From Actinomadura montaniterrae (GTDB lineage: Bacteria > Actinomycetota > Actinomycetes > Streptosporangiales > Streptosporangiaceae): DNA of 36,888 bases. The notes beneath the pieces are model-generated. The model was not told the DNA's origin, did no database searches, and saw only the letters and a program-made list of their open reading frames with translations. The stretch lies in contig NZ_WBMR01000086.1 of NCBI RefSeq assembly GCF_008923365.1, positions 1-36,888 of the forward strand, written 5' to 3'. Positions 16,686 through 25,488 of this stretch are shown piece by piece. Each line of letters begins with the position of its first letter. Position 1 is the stretch's first letter. A program made the position numbers and the translations under genes.

Positions 16686-18380
16686 CTACGAGGGTTGATC
16701 AGCCGGGGCCGCGGTCGACTCCGCCTCCGCTGGACGCGAGGTTCGGTGGAACTGATGGATCGCGTGGAAGGCGAGCCCGGTCGCCAGCCAGAGTGCGTAC
16801 ATGCCGAGCTGTGGGACGGAGCGGATGTTGTAGGCGGAGTTGTCGTCGCCGATCCCGTCCCCGAAGAGCGTGATGAACGGTACGACGGATATCAGCCCGA
16901 CGCACACCGCCCACAGCGAGCTGATCCCGTAGAGCGCCTTCCGCGCGGGTTCGGAACCGGTGAGCAGGGGCAGCGCGACGGCGGCAGCCGCCAGCAGGAG
17001 CACGCCGCTTCCTACCAGCGCGGTGAACACCCAGTCCGACGAGACGCCGGAGACGCCCGCGGGCTTCTGCTCGGTCCACGGGGCGGCGGGGTCGAAGACG
17101 AGGTGCAGGTCGGCCGCGAACGCTCCGGTCCGCTTGGCCGTCCAGGTCTCGGTCATGATCGGCAGTCGGCCCGCGACCAGATAGAGGACGAGCGCGCCGC
17201 AGACCTTGGCCCAGTGGCCGATCCAGAACCCGGACGTCCGGGGCGTCGCGCCGACGTCTCCCCGCGGCACGGTGCGGGTGGCGGTGGTCGCCCCCGGCGC
17301 GCGGACGGGCTTGGTACCCGCCGCCGCCCGGTCGCCGTGCGACGCACCGCGGTCCAACACATCGCCTGTTCTTGGGGCCGGCGTGTGCGTGGCGTCGCCG
17401 GTCCGCCGTGCGCCCGGCGTGTCGGAGGCCGAGCCGGCGGCACCGGATCCCGGCGAGCGGACCAGGTCGTGCTTGTCCTGCGTCGATGAGTTCGCGCCGG
17501 TACGCGGCGCGAGAGTGCGCGTCGCGTCGCGGAGGTGGGCGATGTCGGTGACGACGGCGGGCGGGAGCCAAGCGCCGACGGCGTCCTGCGGGTCGGCGAG
17601 GTGGTCGAGGATCTCGGCGAGGGCGGGACGGGCGGCCGGGTCCTTGTCCAGGCAGCCGGCGATCAGGCCGGCGAGGCGGTGAGGCAGGCCGTCGAGGTCG
17701 GGCGGGTCGTGCCGGATGCGGTAGATCAGCGGCTCGAAGGGCCCCTCGCCGAAGGGCCCGCGGCCGGTGGCCGCGTGCACGATCACCGAGCCGAGCGAGA
17801 ACACGTCGCTGGCCGGACCGATCTCCGTCCCGTAGGTCTGCTCGGGCGACATGAACGGCGGTGTGCCGATGACCGACCGCGTGTGGTGGGAGGCGTCCAG
17901 TGCCCGGGCGATTCCGAAGTCGATGACGCGGGGCCCGTCCTCGGCGAGGATGACGTTCCCCGGCTTGAGGTCGCGATGGACCAGGTCGCACGAGTGAATG
18001 GCGGCCAATCCCTCAGCGAGCCCCGCGCCCAGGACGGCGATCGTCGCCGGCGGAAGCGGACCGTGCGCATGAACGGCCTGTTCCAGGGACGGGCCGGGGA
18101 CGTAAGCGGTGACCAGCCATGGCGGCTCGGCGTCGGGGTCGGCGTCCACGACCTGCGCCGTGTAGAACCCGCCCACCCTGCGCGCAGCCACGACCTCGTC
18201 CGCGAACCGTTCCCTGAACCGCTCGTCCCCCGCCAGTTCGGGCCGCACGACCTTGACCGCGACGAGCCTGCTCCCCCGCGACCGCCCGAGGAACACCCGC
18301 CCCATGCCGCCGCCTCCGAGCCTGGCCAGCAGCCGGTACGTGCCCACCCGGTCCGGATCGCCCGCCCGCAGGGGTTCCAT
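16686..18380 (-). CDS. Membrane-anchored Ser/Thr protein kinase (Hanks type)
   Basis: 564 aa. Kinase domain residues about 15-270: glycine loop LGGGGMGRVFLG, ATP lysine 43 (VAVKVV), catalytic HRDLKPGN with Asp137, DFG at 154-156 and the PPFMSPEQ activation-segment end. A Thr/Ala/Arg-rich linker (about 290-400) leads to a hydrophobic C-terminus with about four predicted membrane helices (AKVCGALVLYLVAG, VFTALVGSGVLLLAAAAV, SSLWAVCVGLISVVPFI and LGMYALWLATGLAF). It lacks PASTA repeats, so it is not PknB-like. I chose Met 18380, which has GGAGG 9 nt upstream; earlier in-frame Met codons lack this. It lies 120 bp downstream of a second kinase in the same direction. Confidence 0.9.
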   Translation of the reverse strand: MEPLRAGDPDRVGTYRLLARLGGGGMGRVFLGRSRGSRLVAVKVVRPELAGDERFRERFADEVVAARRVGGFYTAQVVDADPDAEPPWLVTAYVPGPSLEQAVHAHGPLPPATIAVLGAGLAEGLAAIHSCDLVHRDLKPGNVILAEDGPRVIDFGIARALDASHHTRSVIGTPPFMSPEQTYGTEIGPASDVFSLGSVIVHAATGRGPFGEGPFEPLIYRIRHDPPDLDGLPHRLAGLIAGCLDKDPAARPALAEILDHLADPQDAVGAWLPPAVVTDIAHLRDATRTLAPRTGANSSTQDKHDLVRSPGSGAAGSASDTPGARRTGDATHTPAPRTGDVLDRGASHGDRAAAGTKPVRAPGATTATRTVPRGDVGATPRTSGFWIGHWAKVCGALVLYLVAGRLPIMTETWTAKRTGAFAADLHLVFDPAAPWTEQKPAGVSGVSSDWVFTALVGSGVLLLAAAAVALPLLTGSEPARKALYGISSLWAVCVGLISVVPFITLFGDGIGDDNSAYNIRSVPQLGMYALWLATGLAFHAIHQFHRTSRPAEAESTAAPADQPS

Positions 18381-18399
18381 GCCCACCATCCTCCGACCC

Positions 18400-18425
18400 T
18401 CAGATAAACAATACCGTCTATCTGA
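18400..18425. promoter_or_regulatory. Dyad upstream of the first kinase gene
   Basis: TCAGATA (18400-18406) and TATCTGA (18419-18425) form perfect 7-bp inverted arms 12 bp apart, 20 bp upstream of the kinase start codon. The enclosed sequence is A/T-rich and on the minus strand contains TATTGT, a possible -10. It could be an operator overlapping the promoter. Confidence 0.45.
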
Positions 18426-18500
18426 AGAAGGTGCCAGGCGTCCGCCCTCCCGGCGCGAGGTCATGGGACGCCCCGAGCCGGTCACGGCGGTACCGCGAGT

Positions 18501-19814
18501 TCACAAGAGGCTGCTGGTGAAGGTGACCCACGCTGAGGCCGATGCGAAGAAGGCGGCGACCGTGACGATGCTCAAGGCCAGGGCCACGGCCTTGCCGATG
18601 CGGCCGGGCGCTGAGAGGTCGTCGCCGAACCAATCGGTGAACTCGAAGATCGCCACGGTGAACCGTCGAAGGCCGTCGGGGAAGGCCAGGGCACGACTCA
18701 GAGCATAGAAGCCGAGGTAGCTGCTGCCTCCCACCACGCCGGCGGCGGTCGCGTCCACGATGAGGGGCCAGCGGGGATCGGCCTTGTCGGCAGCGCTGGG
18801 GAAGTGGACCGCGATCACCAGGACGAACGCGAAGAGAACCAGGAGGATCCCCGCGGCCAAGGCCCACACGGACCTGACGGGCCCGGCGCCCCTCGGCGAA
18901 CCGGGGTTCGTCGGCTGAGCGGGCACCCGGACGGTGGGGGCGGAGGCGGGTTGCTGGACGGCGATGGTGGCGGCGGGTCGCGCGTCGCCCGGCGGCCGGG
19001 CGGCGGTGCAGGATTCGAGGACCGCCTTAACCTCGCGCGCGGACGCTGGCCGGGCGGCGGGGTCCTTGGCCAAGAGCTGCTGGAGGAGGTCGTCCAGGGA
19101 GGCGGGCAGGTGGGCGCCGAGGCGGGGCGGCGGGCTGCTGAGGTGCTGGTGCATGAGCGCCATCGGGGTGGGCCCGGGGTAGGGCGGGGCGCCGGTCAGC
19201 AGCGTGTGGAGGGTCGCGCCGAAGGCGTACAGGTCGGCCGGTGGGGCGACCGGGTCGCCCTTCCACTGCTCGGGGGCCATGAAGGCGGGGGTGCCCAGCA
19301 GTCCTCCGGTCGCGGTGATCTGTGTGGACGCCTCCGCGTAGCGGGCGATGCCGAAATCGCAGATCTTCGCCTCGCCGCCCGGCAGGACCACGAGGTTGGC
19401 CGGTTTGATGTCGCGGTGGACGACGCCGCGTTCGTGGGCGTAGGCGAGTGCTTCGGCGACCTGTGCCATGAGCGGCAGGACGTCCGCGAGCGGGAGGCCA
19501 CCGGGTGATCCGGTCAGCAGGGTCCGGGTGTCGCGTCCCGAGAGCAGTTCCATGACGAAGTAGGGGTGCCCGTCGTGTTCGCCGATGTCGTGGACGACGG
19601 TGATGCCGGGGTGCTGGAGCCGGGCGGCGGTGCGGGCCTCCTTACGCAGGCGCAGGAGCGACTGGGGATCGCCGTCCAGCCCGGCCAGCACGATCTTCAC
19701 CGCGACCGGGCGGTCCAGTTCCTCGTCCTGGGCGGCCCAGACCTCGCCCATCCCGCCGCGGCCGAGCCGTCTCCGCAGCCGGTACCGGCCGCTCAGCACC
19801 ATGCCCTGCTCCAC
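18501..19814 (-). CDS. Membrane-anchored Ser/Thr protein kinase (Hanks type)
   Basis: 437 aa from GTG 19814, which has GAGGGGAG 5 nt upstream. Kinase domain about residues 11-275: LGRGGMGEVW loop, lysine 40 (VAVKIV), VVHRDIKPANLV, DFGIARYAE and PAFMAPEQ. A Pro/Ala-rich linker (about 275-325) precedes a membrane helix (VWALAAGILLVLFAFVLVIAV) and two or three further hydrophobic segments, including a C-terminal one (AVALALSIVTVAAFFASA). No PASTA or other known sensor domain is seen. Both kinases share the layout kinase, linker, multi-span membrane region, so they may be related duplicates with separate sensing domains. Confidence 0.9.
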   Translation of the reverse strand: MEQGMVLSGRYRLRRRLGRGGMGEVWAAQDEELDRPVAVKIVLAGLDGDPQSLLRLRKEARTAARLQHPGITVVHDIGEHDGHPYFVMELLSGRDTRTLLTGSPGGLPLADVLPLMAQVAEALAYAHERGVVHRDIKPANLVVLPGGEAKICDFGIARYAEASTQITATGGLLGTPAFMAPEQWKGDPVAPPADLYAFGATLHTLLTGAPPYPGPTPMALMHQHLSSPPPRLGAHLPASLDDLLQQLLAKDPAARPASAREVKAVLESCTAARPPGDARPAATIAVQQPASAPTVRVPAQPTNPGSPRGAGPVRSVWALAAGILLVLFAFVLVIAVHFPSAADKADPRWPLIVDATAAGVVGGSSYLGFYALSRALAFPDGLRRFTVAIFEFTDWFGDDLSAPGRIGKAVALALSIVTVAAFFASASAWVTFTSSLL

Positions 19815-19883
19815 GCGTACTCCCCTCGGGGGGTCAGGAAGCGCCGGACGCACGCGCCGGGGCGCGGGGCCCGCCGCAGCGTA

Positions 19884-20486
19884 TCAAGATCGCAGGCCGC
19901 CGAGCAGCGCCGAGACGACGCCCTGCACCTCCCCGGCGGTCCGGGCCGGGTCGGCGCCGGCGGCGATGACGAGGACGGCGTTGCAGTAGAGGCCGAGCAG
20001 CAGGTCGGCGGCGACCGGCACGGAGACCGAGCGCGCCTCGCCGGCCTCGATCGCCTCGGCGAGGGTTTCGCGGATGAGGGGCAGCGCCATCCGCTCGTCG
20101 AGCTCGCGGACCCGGTCCCAGCCGAGCACGGTCATGGCCTGCCGCAGCATGTGGCGCGCCTCGGCGTCCTCGACGTAGGCCTCGAGGAACGCCCGCGTGG
20201 CGGCCTCGACCCGTTCCCAGGCGGTCGCGGCGGCGGGCGGCATGGCCTCGATCGCGCGGGCGATCAGCCGCTCCTGGCCGGCCTGGAAGACCTCGGCGAA
20301 GATCTCCTGCTTGTCGCGGAAGTGGTGGTAGACGGCGCCCTTGCTGGTCTGCGAGGCGCGCGCTATGTCGTCGATCGACGTCGCCTCGTACCCGGCGGTC
20401 CCGAACAGTTCGCGCGCCGCGTCGACGACGGCGGTACGCGTCAGTGCGGCGTACATCTCACGCCGGTTGGGCTTGACCGTGCTCAT
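19884..20486 (-). CDS. TetR-family transcriptional regulator
   Basis: 200 aa. The N-terminal helix-turn-helix is clear: VVDAARELFGTAGYEATSID then DIARASQTSKGAVYHHFRDK (about residues 20-60). The remaining helices form the ligand/dimer domain with no recognisable signature. It is divergent from the M28 peptidase-led operon across 84 bp that hold a large palindrome, so it very likely represses that operon and itself. Start ATG 20486 is the only sensible one before the HTH. Confidence 0.93.
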   Translation of the reverse strand: MSTVKPNRREMYAALTRTAVVDAARELFGTAGYEATSIDDIARASQTSKGAVYHHFRDKQEIFAEVFQAGQERLIARAIEAMPPAAATAWERVEAATRAFLEAYVEDAEARHMLRQAMTVLGWDRVRELDERMALPLIRETLAEAIEAGEARSVSVPVAADLLLGLYCNAVLVIAAGADPARTAGEVQGVVSALLGGLRS

Positions 20487-20500
20487 GGACCGGAGAATAC

Positions 20501-20557
20501 TCGCCGACTGTCAGTTCTTTAAAGACTTCAAGTCTGTGAAAATCCGTCAGTCGGCGA
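20501..20557. promoter_or_regulatory. 57-bp imperfect palindrome, probable TetR operator
   Basis: Two nested dyads share the same centre at position 20529. The inner is AGACTT-C-AAGTCT (20523-20535). The outer is CGCCGACTG (20502-20510) against CAGTCGGCG (20548-20556). Across 28 half-site positions I count 22 complementary pairs. It fills most of the gap between the TetR gene and the divergent operon. Confidence 0.75.
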
Positions 20558-20570
20558 AAGGTGCGAAGGC

Positions 20571-21746
20571 ATGACCACCCTGGACACGACGACCACCGAG
20601 GACGACGCCGTCGCGCGGCTCCGCCACGACGTCGAGGCCCTGGTCGGCCTCGACCGCCGGACCACCCGGCAGGGAGAGCGCGAGTCCGCGCGCCACCTCG
20701 CGGCCCGCCTCACCGCGATCGGCGCCGAGGACGCCGCGGTCGCGGCGTTCCCCACGCAGTCCTCCTGGGTCCCGGCGCATCTTGCCCACCTCGCGCTCGC
20801 GGCGGACCTCGCGCTGCTGAAGCATCCGGCCGCGCGGCTGCTCGGCGCGGCGCTGGCCGCCTCCTACGAACTGGAGGTCTCCGGGCGTTCGAAGTGGGTG
20901 AGGCGGCTGCTGCCGCGCGGGGAGGGCTCCACTGCCTGGGCGCGCATCCCGTCGGCAGGACCCTCTCGCCGCACCCTCGTCCTGGTCGCCCACCACGACG
21001 CCGCGCACATGGGGATGGTCTGGCATCCCGGCACGGTCGCGGCGAGCCGGCGCCTCGCCCGGTCCACCGGCCACGCCCTGCCCACCCACGCGGCTGCGCT
21101 CGCCGCGATGGCCGCGGCCGCGGCCCCCTCGCGGGCGGTGCGGATCGCCGGGGCCGGGGTGCTGGCGGTGAGCGCCGCGCTCATGGTCCAGTCGATGCGC
21201 AGCCCGACCACTCCCGGCGCCAACGACAACGCCTCCGGTGTCGCCGCGGTGCTGGAGGTCGCGCGGCGACTCGCCACGGAACCGCTGACCGGCACCACCG
21301 TCCTCGTGGTGTTCCCCGGTGGGGAGGAGGCGGGCAGCACCGGGATCCTGCACTGGCTGCGCGCGCACGGCGGCCCGCTCGATCCGGGTTCGACGCTCGT
21401 GGTCAACCTCGACGCGGTCGGCAGTCCCGGCTCGGTCGCCGTCGCCCGTCGCGAGGCGCTCAGCAACCGCGCCTCGGCCCGGGCCGTCGACCGGGCCGTG
21501 CGGGCCGCGCGCGACCTCGACGTCCCGCTGCAGACGATCACCATCCCGAACCCGACCGACGCCGCGGTGACGACGCTCGCGGGGTTGGAGACGGTGTCCC
21601 TGCTGTCGGTCCGCGACGGATGGATCAGCCACCTGCACCGCCCCACCGACACGGTCGACAACGTCGGCTGGAGCACCGTCCACGATGCCGCACGGCTCAC
21701 CCACCACCTCGCCTGGACCTTCGACCGCGAGGAGGCGGGCCGATGA
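20571..21746 (+). CDS. M28-family zinc peptidase
   Basis: 391 aa. The binuclear zinc aminopeptidase ligands are visible in order: the His/Asp of VAHHDAAH (about residue 143), Asp of GANDNASG (about 220), the Glu pair in GGEEAGSTG (about 251), Asp of VNLDAVG and a final His in SHLHRPTDT. Between the first two motifs is a hydrophobic insertion rich in Ala (THAAALAAMAAAAA and IAGAGVLAVSAALMVQ) that may be one or two membrane helices, so the enzyme may be membrane-associated. No signal peptide is evident. First gene of a coupled operon divergent from a TetR gene; it overlaps the next gene by 4 bp. Confidence 0.87.
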   Translation: MTTLDTTTTEDDAVARLRHDVEALVGLDRRTTRQGERESARHLAARLTAIGAEDAAVAAFPTQSSWVPAHLAHLALAADLALLKHPAARLLGAALAASYELEVSGRSKWVRRLLPRGEGSTAWARIPSAGPSRRTLVLVAHHDAAHMGMVWHPGTVAASRRLARSTGHALPTHAAALAAMAAAAAPSRAVRIAGAGVLAVSAALMVQSMRSPTTPGANDNASGVAAVLEVARRLATEPLTGTTVLVVFPGGEEAGSTGILHWLRAHGGPLDPGSTLVVNLDAVGSPGSVAVARREALSNRASARAVDRAVRAARDLDVPLQTITIPNPTDAAVTTLAGLETVSLLSVRDGWISHLHRPTDTVDNVGWSTVHDAARLTHHLAWTFDREEAGR

Positions 21747-22684
21747 GCACCGGACGCAGGCTGGCCGTACGGAGGGAGGGCGCCGTCATGACGGTGACCT
21801 TCGACAACCCGCCGCGGCACTTCTTCGACGAGGAGATGAGCGTCGAGCTGGACGGCCTCACCCGGGCGCTGCGGCGCGACCCGTCGGTCCGGGTCGTCGT
21901 CTTCACCGGAACGGGCACCAGCTTCCTCACCCACTTCGACGTCCCATCGCTGGCGCGGGGCGCCTCCTCGGTCCCGCTGCCGCTCGGGTTCGGGGCCGGG
22001 CGCCTGGTCGCGGCGGTGGCGGGCGCGGCCGTGCGCGGCCGGCGGGTCGACCGGGCGCTGCGCAAGACCATCGCCCGGCACGCGCTCTTCCTCGCGCGGA
22101 CGACCGCCGCCCTCGACCGCCTCACCCGCCTCGACAAGGTCGTGGTCGCCGAGATCAACGGCCTGTGCCTGGGAATGGGATGCATCCTCGCGCTCGCCTG
22201 CGACATCCGCGTCATCGCCGACGACGTGCTGATCGGGCTGCCCGAGTCCGACCTGGAGATCCTCGCCGGGGCGGGCGGGACGCAGCGGCTCACCCGCACC
22301 GTCGGGACCGGCGCCGCCCTCGACCTGCTGCTGCGCGGGCACTGGATCACCGCGCGGGAGGCCGCCCGGCTGTCGCTCGTGCAGCACGTCCACCCGAGAG
22401 AACGGTTGCACGACCGGGTCCTGGAGCTCTGCGAAGGGCTCGCCCGGCCGTCGGCGGTCGTCACCCGCGAGATCAAGCGCGCGGTGCATGAGACGAGCAC
22501 CCGGCCGTCCCGGGCAGCGCTGTGCCGGGAGACCGCGGGGACGGCCCGAACGCTCAGCACCCGGGCGGCGGCGCGCGAGCTCGCGCGCTACGAGCGGTAC
22601 CTCGCCGCCCACGAGCCGCTGACCGACGAGGTGATCCTGCGTGGTTGGACGCAGGGCGTGGACCAGGAGGAACGATGCGGCTGA
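21743..22684 (+). CDS. Enoyl-CoA hydratase/isomerase-family protein
   Basis: 313-aa crotonase-fold protein. The oxyanion-hole region is VVVAEINGLCLGMGCILALACD (motif shown in part: NGLCLGMGC) and the second catalytic region is GLPESDLEILAGAGGTQRL, with the usual PE glutamate. The first catalytic Glu of classic hydratases (GGGCEL) is replaced by Ile here (GMGCIL), so the reaction may differ from simple hydration. An insertion of about 40 residues with Arg-rich segments lies between the first strand and the oxyanion region. Start ATG 21743 overlaps the previous stop (ATGA); the end overlaps the next gene by 10 bp. Confidence 0.85.
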   Translation: MSTGRRLAVRREGAVMTVTFDNPPRHFFDEEMSVELDGLTRALRRDPSVRVVVFTGTGTSFLTHFDVPSLARGASSVPLPLGFGAGRLVAAVAGAAVRGRRVDRALRKTIARHALFLARTTAALDRLTRLDKVVVAEINGLCLGMGCILALACDIRVIADDVLIGLPESDLEILAGAGGTQRLTRTVGTGAALDLLLRGHWITAREAARLSLVQHVHPRERLHDRVLELCEGLARPSAVVTREIKRAVHETSTRPSRAALCRETAGTARTLSTRAAARELARYERYLAAHEPLTDEVILRGWTQGVDQEERCG

Positions 22685-23550
22685 TCGAACCGCCGGGCGT
22701 GACCCACCGGCACGTCACCGTCGACGACGGCTGCCGGATCCACGTCGCCGAGGCCGGGACCGGCGCACCGCTGGTCCTGCTGCACGGCTGGCCGCAGCAC
22801 TGGTACGCCTGGCGGGACGTCATCGGCCCGCTCGCCGAGCGGTTCCGCGTCATCTGCCCGGACCTGCGCGGGCTCGGCCGGTCGGACGCGGCCGGCACCG
22901 ACTGGAGCCTGCGCAGATTGGCCCGTGACGTCACGGGTGTGATGGACGCCCTCGGCATCGACCGCTGCGGCGTCGTCGGCCACGACTGGGGCGCCGTCAT
23001 CGGGTACCGGCTCGCCCTGGACCAGCCCGACCGGGTCACCCGGCTCATGCCGATGGCGGCGCCGCACCCGTGGGCCTCCCTCGGCGCGCACCCCCGCCAG
23101 GTCTGGCGTCCCTGGCACGTCTACACCGCAGCGCTGCTCGGCCGCGCCAACAACACCTGGCTCCAGGTCCCCCGCACATGCCTGCGCACCTGGCGGCGGG
23201 CCGGCGCCTTCACCCCGGACGAAGAAGAGGCGTACTGCGCCGTGATGCACCGGCCGGACGCCCGGCGCGCGACCACCCGCTACAACCGGAACCTCATCGT
23301 CCGCGAGGTCCCCTACTTCGTCGCGAACGCCCGGTGGCTCACGCTGGCCCTGCCGATCCTGCACCTGAACGGCGCCGAGGATCCCCTGACGCAGCGCCTC
23401 TCCCACGCCTACCGGACGCACGCACCCGCGATGCGGCTCGACGAGCTTCCCGGATGCGGCCACTACATCGCCGAAGAACGCACCGCCGCCCTGATCGACG
23501 CCGTCACCACCTTCTTCGAGCCGTCCGCCACGGCCGGCGACCCCACCTGA
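22675..23550 (+). CDS. Alpha/beta hydrolase, epoxide hydrolase-like
   Basis: 291 aa. The oxyanion motif HGWPQHWYAW is near residue 41 and the nucleophile elbow is GHDWGA with Asp (about residue 104), the residue used by epoxide hydrolases and haloalkane dehalogenases rather than Ser. A cap region follows (about 130-215). The acid is probably Asp in NGAEDPL and the His is in GCGHYIAEE. Start ATG 22675 has AGGAGG upstream and overlaps the hydratase gene by 10 bp. A substrate shared with the neighbouring hydratase and reductase is likely but unknown. Confidence 0.88.
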   Translation: MRLIEPPGVTHRHVTVDDGCRIHVAEAGTGAPLVLLHGWPQHWYAWRDVIGPLAERFRVICPDLRGLGRSDAAGTDWSLRRLARDVTGVMDALGIDRCGVVGHDWGAVIGYRLALDQPDRVTRLMPMAAPHPWASLGAHPRQVWRPWHVYTAALLGRANNTWLQVPRTCLRTWRRAGAFTPDEEEAYCAVMHRPDARRATTRYNRNLIVREVPYFVANARWLTLALPILHLNGAEDPLTQRLSHAYRTHAPAMRLDELPGCGHYIAEERTAALIDAVTTFFEPSATAGDPT

Positions 23551-23560
23551 GGACGAACCC

Positions 23561-24631
23561 ATGCGCAGTCACGACATCGCGGTCTTCGGCGCGACCGGGT
23601 ACACCGGACGCCGGATCGCCGCCGCCCTCACCGCGGGCGGCCACACGGTCCTCCACGTCGGCAGGGACCGGGCCAAGCTGGCCGCCGCCGCTCCCCCGGA
23701 GCACACCGTCGCGATCACCGGCCTGGACAACGCGGAGGAGATCTGCGCGCGGGTGACGACGGTCGTCAACGCCGCCGGGTCGTTCGTGCACACCTGCGAG
23801 CCCGTCGCGCGGGCGGCGCTCGCGGCCGGCGCGCACTACGTCGACATCAGCGGCGAGCAACGGGCGGTCCGGTTCCTGTTCGACGAACTGCACGAGCCCG
23901 CACTCCGCGCGGGCCGCGCGGTCGTCCCGTCCGCCGCGTTCTACGCCGCGCTCGCCGACCTGCTCGTCGCCGCGATGGCCGCCCGGACGGGCCGTCCCGA
24001 GGCGGTCGAGATCGCCTACCACCTCACCGGCTGGACGCCCAGCGGCGCGGCGCGCGACAACGTCCTGCGCGGGCTCGGGCAGCCGATCCTCCAGTACGAC
24101 GGGACGCTGGTCGAGGTCGCCGATCCGCGTGCCCAGGTCACCGACTTCGGCGAACCCATCGGCCGCCGGACCACGATCACCTACCCGGCGCCAGAGGTCC
24201 TGACGATCCCCCGGCACCTCGATGTCGAGCGGGTCCGGACCGTCATGACCGCCTCGACGTTCGGCGCCCCGCTGCCCGCACGCCTCGTCGCGCCGGCCGT
24301 CCGGGCGCTCGGCCGGGCGCTGCGGTCACCGGCGGCGCCCCTGGTCCGCCGGGCCTTCACGGCCGTCACCGGGGCATCCGCCACCCGCATCGACGACGAC
24401 CCCACGACCTTCCGCATCACGGCCGGGGTCACCGCCGGCGGCCGCACGACCCGCGGGGTCATCGACGCCCGCGGGATCTTCGACATCACCGCACCCATCG
24501 CGGCCCGGATCGCCGCCGCGACCCTCGACCCCGGCTTCACCGGGACCGGCGCCCTCGCCCCGGCCCAGATCCTTCCACCACGCGACCTCCTCGACGACCT
24601 CGCCACCCACGGACTCACCTACCAGGCCTGA
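23561..24631 (+). CDS. Saccharopine dehydrogenase-like / trans-enoyl reductase-like protein
   Basis: 356 aa with an N-terminal Rossmann domain: AVFGATGYTGRRIAAAL (about residues 7-23), then VVNAAGSFVHTCEPVARAAL and HYVDISGEQ, the typical block of saccharopine-dehydrogenase-like oxidoreductases. These include mycobacterial trans-acting enoyl reductases acting with lipid synthases. Here the partners are a crotonase and an epoxide hydrolase-like enzyme, so an acyl or polyketide-like substrate is possible. It starts 10 bp after the hydrolase gene with GAGGA upstream and is the last gene of the operon. Confidence 0.85.
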   Translation: MRSHDIAVFGATGYTGRRIAAALTAGGHTVLHVGRDRAKLAAAAPPEHTVAITGLDNAEEICARVTTVVNAAGSFVHTCEPVARAALAAGAHYVDISGEQRAVRFLFDELHEPALRAGRAVVPSAAFYAALADLLVAAMAARTGRPEAVEIAYHLTGWTPSGAARDNVLRGLGQPILQYDGTLVEVADPRAQVTDFGEPIGRRTTITYPAPEVLTIPRHLDVERVRTVMTASTFGAPLPARLVAPAVRALGRALRSPAAPLVRRAFTAVTGASATRIDDDPTTFRITAGVTAGGRTTRGVIDARGIFDITAPIAARIAAATLDPGFTGTGALAPAQILPPRDLLDDLATHGLTYQA

Positions 24632-25035
24632 CGACGGCACCTGGGCAAACCACGCGCGGCGCCGGAGCGGCGCGGTTCCCGCGAGCCCGCGCAGCACGGT
24701 CCGGCCGAAGCGCGACTCGAGGCACGAGTCGAGCCGCCGCCTGCCGTGGCCATCGGGCCGGAGCGCCGGCCGGCTGGGAGGTGAGGGAGTGCACGAGCAT
24801 GTTGACCAGTTCGCCCTCGAACCGGTCAGCGTGTTCTGCGTGGTCCCCCGGAGGTGAAGCGATGGACCAGCGATTCGATGGCCGCCCGGCCGCACCTGTT
24901 CAAACGAGCCATGGCGCGATCGATGGCAATCGAAGCCTTCCGTACTACGACGGGTGAGGCGGCCGAGGCCGTGCCAGCGTCCGCGCCGACCGTCTCAAGG
25001 CCGACCGGCGTGCCATCACGACCTGCACGAGGTGT
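24632..25035. other. Convergent intergenic region with one tiny possible ORF
   Basis: About 400 bp between two convergent operons. One 31-codon frame (ATG 24862 to TGA 24957, plus strand) has GGAGGTG about 6 nt upstream and ends ...SLPYYDG. It has no recognised family and could be chance. Nothing else is supported here. Confidence 0.3.
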
Positions 25036-25467
25036 TCAGGTGATCGGTTCCAGGAGGAGAACAGGGATGGCACGGGGGGCGGCCGCTGCTCGGTAGCCGG
25101 GGAAGTCCGGCCAAATGGCGTCGGCGATGCGCCATATGCCGTTCTTCTCCGCACCGGAGACCTCGCGGGCGCGCAGCCGTCTGATCGTCGCGCCGTCGCG
25201 GAGATCGACCTCGGGATGGGCGAGCACGTTGTGGTACCAGGCAGGGTGGACGGGCGCTCCCCCGTAGGAGGCCACGACGGCATAGGAGCCGTTGTGCTCG
25301 ATCTTCAGCAGCGGCGTCTTGCGGATCCGGCCGGTCTTGGCACCGAGGGTGGAAAGGATGACCACCGGTCTGCCTTCCAGGGTGCCGCCCTGTTCACCGT
25401 CGGTGGCTTCGTAGAGGGCGACCTGGTCACGGACGGTTTCGAAGGGGCTGGGCGCGTATTCGGGCAC
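25036..25467 (-). CDS. Deazaflavin (F420)-dependent nitroreductase-family protein
   Basis: 143 aa, the usual length of the split-barrel DDN-like family. Diagnostic blocks are GRPVVILSTLGAKTGRIRKT, YAVVASYGGAPVHPAWYHN and a central VDLRDG. The family uses the deazaflavin F420, a cofactor common in actinomycetes, to reduce diverse substrates. Start is GTG 25467 with GGAG 6 nt upstream. It follows the TetR gene by 21 bp and is the last of three same-direction genes. Confidence 0.88.
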   Translation of the reverse strand: MPEYAPSPFETVRDQVALYEATDGEQGGTLEGRPVVILSTLGAKTGRIRKTPLLKIEHNGSYAVVASYGGAPVHPAWYHNVLAHPEVDLRDGATIRRLRAREVSGAEKNGIWRIADAIWPDFPGYRAAAAPRAIPVLLLEPIT

Positions 25468-25488
25468 TACGAACTCCGTTGGATGCGT

